DNA of 64,000 nt from contig CAYSDL010000001.1 in NCBI GenBank assembly GCA_964429875.1, positions 1-64,000 of the forward strand, read 5' to 3'. This stretch comes from CAYSDL01 sp964429875 (GTDB taxonomy: Bacteria > Fidelibacterota > Marinisomatia > SCGC-AAA003-L08 > D37C17). The notes under the pieces were generated by a model. It was given only the letters and a program-made list of their open reading frames with translations. It did no database searches and had not been told where the DNA came from. The stretch's first letter is position 1, and the number at the start of each line of letters is the position of its first letter. Positions 1-7,219 of this stretch are shown one piece after another. The position numbers and the translations under genes are program-made.

Positions 1-196
1 TAAATATTTTATAATTCGAGATACTAAAATTATAAATAAAAAAGTATATAAACATCGAAATAAATAATAATTTTATAAGAAAAATAAACACGTGATTTTT
101 AAAATGATTTTTCAAGATTATTTTGGAGTATTTATAATATATAATGATAGGAATTATAGATAATAAGGAAATTGAGAAATTAAAAAAAAAAATCAT
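1..196 (-). CDS. Partial membrane protein after atpZ (AtpI-like position)
   Basis: An open frame starts with the ATG at 196, which overlaps the TGA stop of atpZ as ATGA, and stays open to the left edge (65 codons seen, C-terminus missing). The protein starts MIFFFNFSIS and is almost entirely hydrophobic: two membrane segments at about residues 2-20 and 37-57 are separated by a short stretch of Lys and His. In many bacteria the gene after atpZ is a small atpI-like membrane protein followed by atpB; position and hydropathy fit, but the sequence is too short and biased to prove the family. An 11-T run lies in codons 2-5. The overlap and the lack of stops make a real gene likely. Confidence 0.55.
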   Translation of the reverse strand, partial: MIFFFNFSISLLSIIPIIIYYKYSKIILKNHFKNHVFIFLIKLLFISMFIYFFIYNFSISNYKIF

Positions 197-384
197 TTTT
201 TAATTTGTTTATAGAGTTCGAATAAACCAAAAAAAGCACCTAAAATTAAAAAAACAATTAACCACATTTTATCATCAAATTTATTTTTTAGCCAAAATCC
301 AATTATTCCAAAAAGTAAAATTGATCCAATAAGAGAAGATGATACAGCAATTGCTTTTTGTAAATTTTTATTAAATTTGTTCAT
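193..384 (-). CDS. atpZ: AtpZ/AtpI family small membrane protein
   Basis: The 63-residue protein has two membrane helices (about 12-32 and 39-58) separated by a short loop, KNKFDDKMW, with the Gly-rich second helix GAFFGLFELYKQIKK typical of the AtpZ/AtpI (F0F1-ATPase subunit/chaperone) family. Members accompany ATP synthase operons and are thought to help c-ring assembly or Mg/Ca handling. Its start overlaps the bactofilin stop by 14 bases, and its TGA overlaps the ATG of the next membrane gene. The rest of an ATP synthase operon would lie to the left of this window, which I cannot see. The length is normal for the family. Confidence 0.75.
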   Translation of the reverse strand: MNKFNKNLQKAIAVSSSLIGSILLFGIIGFWLKNKFDDKMWLIVFLILGAFFGLFELYKQIKK

Positions 385-787
385 TGGCAGTTTTTAAGCT
401 GCTTGAAGTTTTAGATGTGGTTTCATCTTTCATTGTTGCAGTTTGTTTTTGAATCATACTACACATTCCATCAAACTTTGCTCCTTCTTCAATAGTGATA
501 ATGGCTGCCTTTAGATTCCCAGTTAAATATGAATCTCGCCCAAGAACAACCTTTGATTGAATGTCTAGATTTCCTTCAACAGTTCCACTAATTGATGCAT
601 TTTCAGCTTTAATATCACCTTTAATTAAAGATCCTTTAGCCGAATTGACAGCCCCTTTTGAAATAATATTTCCATATACTTTTCCATATATAAGAAGATC
701 TCCAGCTACCTTAACATCACCATTGATTTCAACTTCAGGCCCTAATATTGAACTCATATTATTTTTCATATTATTTGATTGAAACAT
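371..787 (-). CDS. Bactofilin (polymer-forming cytoskeletal protein)
   Basis: After a short N-terminal tail the protein has the right-handed beta-helix pattern of bactofilins: short rungs alternating hydrophobic residues with Gly, such as VEINGDVKVAGDLLIYGKV, then SISGTVEGNLDIQSKVVLG and GNLKAAIITIEEGAKFDG (core about residues 17-112), ending in a polar Ser/Thr-rich tail. Bactofilins self-assemble into nucleotide-free filaments that localise peptidoglycan enzymes. It follows an M23 peptidase gene, a pairing also known for CcmA and Csd1 in Helicobacter. The first Met (787) overlaps the peptidase stop by 17 bases; Met7 (769) begins one base after that stop and is an equally good start. Confidence 0.88.
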   Translation of the reverse strand: MFQSNNMKNNMSSILGPEVEINGDVKVAGDLLIYGKVYGNIISKGAVNSAKGSLIKGDIKAENASISGTVEGNLDIQSKVVLGRDSYLTGNLKAAIITIEEGAKFDGMCSMIQKQTATMKDETTSKTSSSLKTANEQI

Positions 788-1460
788 CTTTTATTTTATA
801 TTCTTTTATTAATTCCCGCGGGTCAATTATAACATGATTTTTCCATATTTCAAAATGTAAATGTGGTCCATCACTTTTTCCAGATTCCCCAACAGTACCA
901 ATGATTTGTCCGGATTTCACATAATCTCTTTGATTAACATTTGTTTTATTAAGGTGTGAATAAAGAGAATAATAATTATTAGGGTGTGCAATGATTATTG
1001 TTTTCCCATATTCATTATAATCTCCAGAAAAAATAACCATACCTTCTTGTGTTGATTTAATATTACTATTTAGTGTTGCAGCAACATCAATGCCAAAATG
1101 ATTAGATTCTTTTGGATCTGATATACCTTTTGTAACTATGCCTTCAACAGGCATAATTGCAGGGATAATATCATTGAAATTATGCTTAAGATTAAATTCA
1201 TTTAATAATTTATCATCAATGGTATTATTATTAATCAAATGATTTAACAAGCTTATAGTATTATATTTTAAACTAATATTATTATTTATCATTTGTTGCT
1301 TTTTATGTGGAATGAACACCCTATAAATACCCCAAGAAGCGAAAAAAAATAACACGACCAATACTGTGCTAATGAAATATATAGCCTTTGTATTTAAATT
1401 AAAGGATTTGTTAAAATTTGTGGTTTCATTTAGGATAATAAACCTAGTTTTATTTTGCAT
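771..1460 (-). CDS. M23 family metallopeptidase (membrane-anchored)
   Basis: This is a LytM/M23 zinc endopeptidase, expected to cut peptidoglycan cross-links in the periplasm. One membrane helix lies at about residues 26-47 with a short cytoplasmic N-terminus. The C-terminal half carries the M23 metal ligands HFGID (His121, Asp125) and HLHFEIW (His200, His202), plus the active-site stretch YYSLYSHL. Length and layout match membrane-anchored M23 enzymes. It lies seven bases after parB and directly before the bactofilin, so it probably acts where the bactofilin filament directs it. All key residues are present, so it should be active. Confidence 0.92.
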   Translation of the reverse strand: MQNKTRFIILNETTNFNKSFNLNTKAIYFISTVLVVLFFFASWGIYRVFIPHKKQQMINNNISLKYNTISLLNHLINNNTIDDKLLNEFNLKHNFNDIIPAIMPVEGIVTKGISDPKESNHFGIDVAATLNSNIKSTQEGMVIFSGDYNEYGKTIIIAHPNNYYSLYSHLNKTNVNQRDYVKSGQIIGTVGESGKSDGPHLHFEIWKNHVIIDPRELIKEYKIKDVSIK

Positions 1461-1466
1461 AATTAT

Positions 1467-2324
1467 TTAGATGGAAAATTTATTCTTTATTTTATTAATT
1501 ATATTAGTTAAATCTTTATCTTCTACAAAATCAATAATAATTTGACCTTTGTTTTTACTTAGTTTTTTTATTGTAATTTTTGCTTCTAAATAATTTTGTA
1601 ATTCCAGCTCAATATCATGATAAATAGATGTTTTTTTATTAATTTTCACTTTCTTATTGTTTAACGTTCTAATTAATGTTTCTGTTTGCCTCACATTTAA
1701 TTTTTTATTAATGATTTGTTTGAAAATTTTAATCATTATGGTAGATTCTTTTAATGCTAATAAAGCTCTTGCATGTCCATATTCAATTTTAGAATTTTTC
1801 AAATTATTTTTTATAATAGGCGGTAAATTTAATAATCTTAATTTATTAGAAATCTCAGTTCTGCTTTTAGATACATATTCAGCAATTTTTGAATGAGTAT
1901 AATTATGTTTTCCACTTAAAATAGCATAACCTTCTGCTTCTTCTATTGGATTTAAATCAACACGCTGGATGTTTTCAATTAAAGCATACTCCATCATCTC
2001 TGATTCATTTTGAATATTAATAATATATGCAGGAATTTTTTTTAGTTTTGCTATTTTAGCAGCTCTAAATCTTCTTTCTCCAGCAATTAATTCAAATTGA
2101 TTATTATTAATTTTTCTAACTGTTATAGGCTGAATAACTCCATGTTTTTTTATTGAGTTAGAAAGGGCTGTTAATTCATCTTTGTCAAAATATTGTCTTG
2201 GCTGATTTTTATTAGGAATAATATTTTTTATTGAAATATCATAATTCATATTAGAATCATCTTGATCTTCTAATCCATATGACCTAATTAATGCTCCTAA
2301 TCCTTTACCTAAATTTTTACCCAT
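1467..2324 (-). CDS. parB: Chromosome partitioning protein ParB
   Basis: ParB is the CTPase that loads at parS and spreads along DNA. Visible are the N-terminal KGLGALI peptide typical of chromosomal ParB, the ParB/Srx nucleotide domain with IIPNKNQPRQYFD and GERRFRAAK (residues 82-90), the ENIQRVDLNPIEEAEGY stretch, a helix-turn-helix region (about 130-195) with the conserved GHARALLAL, and a C-terminal dimerisation tail. At 285 residues the length is normal. Its start overlaps the parA stop by 8 bases, so the two are translationally coupled. Confidence 0.95.
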   Translation of the reverse strand: MGKNLGKGLGALIRSYGLEDQDDSNMNYDISIKNIIPNKNQPRQYFDKDELTALSNSIKKHGVIQPITVRKINNNQFELIAGERRFRAAKIAKLKKIPAYIINIQNESEMMEYALIENIQRVDLNPIEEAEGYAILSGKHNYTHSKIAEYVSKSRTEISNKLRLLNLPPIIKNNLKNSKIEYGHARALLALKESTIMIKIFKQIINKKLNVRQTETLIRTLNNKKVKINKKTSIYHDIELELQNYLEAKITIKKLSKNKGQIIIDFVEDKDLTNIINKIKNKFSI

Positions 2325-3093
2325 TTTTATTTAGCATTTCTGTTACAAGATTCATATAATTATTTGATCCTGTAGATGAAGGATCATATAAAATAATAGG
2401 CTTTCCATGACTTGGAGCCTCTCCTAATTTTACATTTCGATTTATGTATGTGTTATAAACTTTCTCCCCAAAATATTCTTCTACTTCATTCACCACCTGT
2501 CTAGACAAATTTAATCTTGAATCATACATAGTAATCAGTATACCTTCAATACTTAGATCTTTATTTAAATTTTTCTGAATTAATCTAATTGTATTTAGAA
2601 GTTGTGATAAACCATCAAGAGCATAATATTCACATTGGATAGGGATAATGACAGAATTTGATGCCGTTAATACATTAATTGTTAATAGACCAAGTGATGG
2701 AGGGCAATCAATAATAATATATTTATATTTACCATAAATATTAGAGAGTGCATCTTTTAAAATTGATTCACGTGTAAACATGCTTACTAATTCAATTTCG
2801 GCCCCTGCCAACTTTGAATTTGATGGCAAAATATCTAAATAGCTAATATCAGTATTAGAAATACACTTTTTTATATTATAATTATTAATAAGAACATCAT
2901 AAATAGATGTCGGTGTAGATGAAACATCAATACCAAGACCAGTTGAAGCATTAGCTTGAGGGTCCATATCAACCAGTAAAGTTGGAGTTTCTGTAATTGC
3001 TAAAAATGATGCAATATTTACTGCTGAAGTTGTTTTTCCAACTCCACCTTTTTGGTTTGATACAGCAATAATTTTTGTATTAAATGATTTCAT
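2317..3093 (-). CDS. parA: Chromosome partitioning ATPase ParA
   Basis: This is a Soj-type ParA Walker ATPase. The deviant Walker A KGGVGKTT (residues 15-22) is followed by VDMDPQANASTGLG, the Walker B IIIDCPPSLGLLT and the conserved IPIQCEYYALDGLSQLL. The 258-residue length and short N-terminus fit chromosomal ParA. It leads a minus-strand operon parA-parB-M23-bactofilin-atpZ, divergent from secD across about 150 bases. The codons for FTRES contain a CACGTG palindrome in a parS-like setting. Confidence 0.95.
   Translation of the reverse strand: MKSFNTKIIAVSNQKGGVGKTTSAVNIASFLAITETPTLLVDMDPQANASTGLGIDVSSTPTSIYDVLINNYNIKKCISNTDISYLDILPSNSKLAGAEIELVSMFTRESILKDALSNIYGKYKYIIIDCPPSLGLLTINVLTASNSVIIPIQCEYYALDGLSQLLNTIRLIQKNLNKDLSIEGILITMYDSRLNLSRQVVNEVEEYFGEKVYNTYINRNVKLGEAPSHGKPIILYDPSSTGSNNYMNLVTEMLNKNG
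2764..2779. other. parS-like site inside parA
   Basis: The 16-mer TGATTCACGTGTAAAC inside parA matches the parS consensus TGTTTCACGTGAAACA at 12 of 16 positions, including the whole CACGTG core. parS sites often lie in or near parAB. However, the codons here encode FTRES, and R-E are conserved in ParA proteins, so coding constraint may explain part of the match. Confidence 0.3.
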
Positions 3094-3247
3094 ATTTTAA
3101 TTGATCGATAATTTACTTATAGCATATAGTTTAAAACAATAAATGGAATATTAAATAATAAAATGATTTATCTATTTAAATAATAATATTAAATTTATAC
3201 ATCTTATTAATATAGATTTAACAAAGAAAGATTTTGTTCCTCAAATT

Positions 3248-5005
3248 ATGTTTGAAAATTTAAAATTAAGATGGGTACTTATTTTATTTGCCCTTTTTTT
3301 TGGCATTTATTTTTCTTTTCCGACCTATCAATATTTTACAACCTCTGATAAAGATAAAATATCTTCTTTAAAAAATGATGCAATTAATTTGGGCCTTGAT
3401 TTAAGGGGAGGTTTGCATATTGTTTTAGAATTAGATGAAAGAAAATTTCTTGACAAATTAGTTCGTACTAAATTATCGCAAAAATCTAAAAATTCGTATA
3501 AAACAATATTAGATGAAGCTGAATTAAGAGCAGGTAATAATAATACAGATATAATTATTCAATTAAATAAAATTGCAAATGATGAAGGTATAAAATTAAA
3601 TAAATATTTTTCAAATTTATCAAAATCATCAGATAATAATATTATAATTGAACAAATTATAGATCAAAAAACACTTGCGATGGCAAGTATTTTAGAAATT
3701 ATGAGGAACAGAATACAAGAGCATGATGTATATGGTCTTGGTGAGCCAAGTATTCAAAATCTTGGAGATAATCGTTTAATGGTTGAATTAGCAGGAGTTG
3801 ATGATGTTTCAAGAGCAAAAAAATATATTCAAAGAACAGCAGATTTTGAATTAACTCTTGTTAAAACATATGATCAATTTTTAGATCAATTAGATAAAAT
3901 TGATAATTATATAATAAATAATAATTTGAATTTTTCTTCATTAGATAGTTTGATATTTTCATATGCAGGAGGATTCTATGCTGATGAAAGCAATTATTCA
4001 AAATTAACAAAATTATTTAATAATGAAGAAATTTATAATCTGCTTAATCAAAACAGTAAAGTTGTATGGAGTAATATTCCTGTTAATATAACTGAATCCA
4101 AAAACAATCAAGAACAAATTCAAATTCGACAATTATATTTAGTATCAAATCGCCCTGCTATATCAAGTGGAATGATTAAAACTCCAAAGGCAGTTGTCTC
4201 AGATATAGGATCTAGCAATGCTGGGCAGTGGGTTGTTAATCTAGATATGACAAAAGAAGGTAGAAAAAGATGGAGTAAATTTACGGGTTCTAATATTGAT
4301 CGCCAGGTTGCAATAATTTTAGATAATAAAGTGTTTATGGCTCCAGTTGTAAGAGATAAAATTTCATCTGGGAGTACTCAAATTAGTGGTTTTGCAAATA
4401 TGCAAGAAGCAAAAGATATTGCTGGTATACTCAAGGCTGGAGAATTACCAGCTCCTATTAATATTATACAAACAAATTATGTAGGCCCATCATTAGGGGA
4501 GGATTCAATTAACTCTGGGGCTCAATCAATGTTAGCTGGCCTATGTTTGGTTCTTATGTTTATGTTTATTTATTATAATGGTTCAGGGATGATTGCAAAT
4601 GTAGCTTTAATATTTAACTTAATTATTGTATTTGGTGTATTAGTATCTATGAATGCTATTTTAACCTTACCAGGTATTGCTGGATTGTTACTTACAGTGG
4701 GAATGACGGTTGATGCAAATGTGATTATTTTTGAACGAATAAGAGAAGAAATCAATTCCGGAAAAAAATCATTTAATGCTATGAATAGTGGTTATAAAAG
4801 AGCATTTGAAACAATTTTAGATGCCAACATAACTACTTTATTAACGGCCTTTGTTTTATCTTTTATTGGATCCGGCCCAATAAAAGGCTTTGCAACAACG
4901 CTAAGTGTTGGAATAATTTGCTCTATGTTTACTGCGATTTTTGTTACAAAAACAATTTTTCTAACAATTTTTCATTTTAAAAAAATTAATAAACTAAGTA
5001 TATAA
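3248..5005 (+). CDS. secD: Protein translocase subunit SecD
   Basis: SecD uses the proton motive force to help preproteins leave the SecYEG channel. The sequence shows an N-terminal membrane helix (about 8-27), the GLDLRGGLHIVLELD motif (about 49-63), a large periplasmic P1 region, and C-terminal helices with the SecD signature LLTVGMTVDANVIIFERIREE. Length (585) is normal. A one-base overlap (TAATG) joins it to secF. No clear Shine-Dalgarno sequence precedes the ATG. The divergent gap to parA must hold its promoter. Confidence 0.96.
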   Translation: MFENLKLRWVLILFALFFGIYFSFPTYQYFTTSDKDKISSLKNDAINLGLDLRGGLHIVLELDERKFLDKLVRTKLSQKSKNSYKTILDEAELRAGNNNTDIIIQLNKIANDEGIKLNKYFSNLSKSSDNNIIIEQIIDQKTLAMASILEIMRNRIQEHDVYGLGEPSIQNLGDNRLMVELAGVDDVSRAKKYIQRTADFELTLVKTYDQFLDQLDKIDNYIINNNLNFSSLDSLIFSYAGGFYADESNYSKLTKLFNNEEIYNLLNQNSKVVWSNIPVNITESKNNQEQIQIRQLYLVSNRPAISSGMIKTPKAVVSDIGSSNAGQWVVNLDMTKEGRKRWSKFTGSNIDRQVAIILDNKVFMAPVVRDKISSGSTQISGFANMQEAKDIAGILKAGELPAPINIIQTNYVGPSLGEDSINSGAQSMLAGLCLVLMFMFIYYNGSGMIANVALIFNLIIVFGVLVSMNAILTLPGIAGLLLTVGMTVDANVIIFERIREEINSGKKSFNAMNSGYKRAFETILDANITTLLTAFVLSFIGSGPIKGFATTLSVGIICSMFTAIFVTKTIFLTIFHFKKINKLSI

Positions 5006-5913
5006 TGAAGATATTTAAAACCACTCCAAAAATTAATTTTTTATCAATATCACAATACACACTCTTTCTATCTTTATTATTAATTATAGTAGGAGTGTTT
5101 TCTATCGCATATAAAGGCGTGGATCTATCTATTGATTTTAAGGGGGGAACAATTATTGATTTAGAAATATTTCAAACAGATTTTGAAATTTCAGATTTAA
5201 GGACTCAGTTTAATGAGACTCTACAAAGGCAGGCTAATATTGTTGAAGTTAATAAAAACGAAATTTATAAAGGATTAATTATTACAACTGAATTTTTAGA
5301 TAATGAAAGTGAAAATTTAATGAATGATTTATTAATAAAAAACTTTCAAGAGAATTATAAGATTAAACAGATTGAATCTATTGGCCCCAAACTAGGGGAT
5401 GAACTAAAGAGTAATGCTAGAAATGCAATAATTGTCTCTTTACTTTTAATTGGGATCTACATCACTTTAAGATTTGATAGATTTTATGCATTAGGAAGCC
5501 TTATTGCTCTTTTACATGATATTTTCATTATACTGTGTTTATTTTCATTATTTGATTTTGAAATTAGTGTAGCAATTATTGCTGCTTTTTTAACTATAGT
5601 TGGGTACTCTCTAAATGATACAATTGTAATTTACGATCGTATAAGAGAAAATATTCAGAAATTTTCTAAAACAGACAAATTTACAGTTATAAACCAATCT
5701 TTAAATGAAACATTAAGTAGAACTATTATTACATCATTAACTACATTATTTGTAGTAATCATTTTATATGTTTGGGGTGGAAAAGTATTACAACCATTTT
5801 CTTTAGCATTAATAATAGGTGTGTTTGTAGGGACATATTCATCTTTATTTATTGCGAGCCCATTTATGTTTTTATTAGCAAAAAAAATTAATATAAATAT
5901 TGAGGAGGACTAA
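5005..5913 (+). CDS. secF: Protein translocase subunit SecF
   Basis: SecF partners SecD in the Sec accessory complex. It has an N-terminal helix, the GVDLSIDFKGGTIIDLEI motif (about 36-53), a short periplasmic domain, then five C-terminal helices with FLTIVGYSLNDTIVIYDRIREN, the SecF counterpart of the SecD signature. Length (302) is typical. Its ATG shares the last A of the secD stop. The last codons (IEED) contain the Shine-Dalgarno sequence of purA. Confidence 0.96.
   Translation: MKIFKTTPKINFLSISQYTLFLSLLLIIVGVFSIAYKGVDLSIDFKGGTIIDLEIFQTDFEISDLRTQFNETLQRQANIVEVNKNEIYKGLIITTEFLDNESENLMNDLLIKNFQENYKIKQIESIGPKLGDELKSNARNAIIVSLLLIGIYITLRFDRFYALGSLIALLHDIFIILCLFSLFDFEISVAIIAAFLTIVGYSLNDTIVIYDRIRENIQKFSKTDKFTVINQSLNETLSRTIITSLTTLFVVIILYVWGGKVLQPFSLALIIGVFVGTYSSLFIASPFMFLLAKKININIEED
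5902..5909 (+). promoter_or_regulatory. Strong Shine-Dalgarno of purA within secF
   Basis: GAGGAGGA lies nine bases before the purA ATG and is also the codons for the end of SecF. Most genes here have weak or no Shine-Dalgarno sequence, so this one stands out. It matches the CCUCCU loops of the putative small RNA at 30.4 kb. Confidence 0.7.
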
Positions 5914-5918
5914 TATCA

Positions 5919-7181
5919 ATGTCAGTTAATGCAATAGTTGGAGGACAATGGGGAGATGAAGGTAAAGGTAAAATTGTTGATTTACTAAGTAAAAACGTTG
6001 AAATTGTTGCAAGATATCAAGGTGGAGCTAATGCAGGGCATACTGTATATTACAATGATAATAAGGTTGTATTACATCAAATACCTACAGGAGTATTAAG
6101 AAAAAATAGTAAGTGTATTTTAGGAAAGGGTATGGTTATTGATCCAGTAGGTATTACCCAGGAAATAGATTGTCTGAATAAAAATAATATCAATTATAAT
6201 GGAAGAATATTTATTGACTATTATTCTCATGTTGTTACACCTATTCACAAACTAATTGATAAAACAAATGAATTACGTTCAGGTAATAAAATTGGTACTA
6301 CATGTAAAGGAATAGGTCCAACTTATACAGATAAATATAATAGAATAGGACTGAGAATGATTGATGTTTTAGATTCTAATTTAGTTCAAGAAAAAATGAA
6401 TGAACGTTTAAAAATCGCACTTAATAAAAATGAAATTGAACATGATGATATTGATACATTAAAAGATGAAATTGTAATATTTTATAAAGCATGTAATGAA
6501 ATCAAACATTTTATAAAAGATACCTTTGCAATGATATACAACAATATTAATAATAATATATTAATAGAAGGAGCACAGGGGACTCTTCTAGATATTGATC
6601 ATGGGACGTTTCCCTATGTTACTTCATCTAATTGTTCATCAGGAGGAATAGGTTCTGGACTTGGAATTCCTGGAAATAAATTAAATGAAATAATAGGAAT
6701 ATTTAAAGCATATGTTACAAGAGTTGGTAGCGGACCCTTTCCTACTGAGCTCTTTGATGAAGATGGTGACATATTACAAATATCAGGTAAAGAATTTGGA
6801 GCAACAACTGGAAGAAAAAGAAGATGTGGTTGGTTTGATCTAGTAGCCGGACGTTATAGTGCAAGAGTTAATGGCCTAACTGGAATAGCATTAACTAAAT
6901 TAGATATTTTAGATGAGTTTGATACCATTAAAGTATGCACACATTATGAATATAACAATTTAGAGATTGAAGATATGTCCAATGTTTTAAATTGCTTAGA
7001 TCAAGTAAAACCAATTTATAAAGAATTTTCTGGATGGAATGAATCTGTTACAAAAGCAGAATCATTTGAAGATCTACCAGAGGAAGCAAAAATATACATT
7101 CATTTTCTTTCTGAAAAATTAGAAACGCCGATAAAAATTATTTCAGTTGGACCAAAAAGAAAACAAATTATTTTAAAATGA
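5919..7181 (+). CDS. purA: Adenylosuccinate synthetase
   Basis: PurA joins IMP and aspartate using GTP in the first committed step to AMP. The sequence opens with the phosphate loop GGQWGDEGKGKIVD (about residues 8-21), followed by GGANAGHTV, the IMP/magnesium loop IGTTCKGIGPTYTDK, the EGAQGTLLDIDHGTFPYVTSSN signature in two parts, and the C-terminal aspartate loop TTGRKRRCGWFD. Length (420) is normal. It ends with TGA, showing that TGA is an ordinary stop in this genome. It sits five bases after secF. Confidence 0.97.
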   Translation: MSVNAIVGGQWGDEGKGKIVDLLSKNVEIVARYQGGANAGHTVYYNDNKVVLHQIPTGVLRKNSKCILGKGMVIDPVGITQEIDCLNKNNINYNGRIFIDYYSHVVTPIHKLIDKTNELRSGNKIGTTCKGIGPTYTDKYNRIGLRMIDVLDSNLVQEKMNERLKIALNKNEIEHDDIDTLKDEIVIFYKACNEIKHFIKDTFAMIYNNINNNILIEGAQGTLLDIDHGTFPYVTSSNCSSGGIGSGLGIPGNKLNEIIGIFKAYVTRVGSGPFPTELFDEDGDILQISGKEFGATTGRKRRCGWFDLVAGRYSARVNGLTGIALTKLDILDEFDTIKVCTHYEYNNLEIEDMSNVLNCLDQVKPIYKEFSGWNESVTKAESFEDLPEEAKIYIHFLSEKLETPIKIISVGPKRKQIILK

Positions 7182-7219
7182 TTTAATGCATTTATAACAA
7201 TGATTTATTAACTTTAATT

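Noticed and set aside
89..94. CACGTG palindrome as a parS site
   Set aside because: The flanks do not match parS beyond the six-base core, and it lies in the partial membrane-protein frame.
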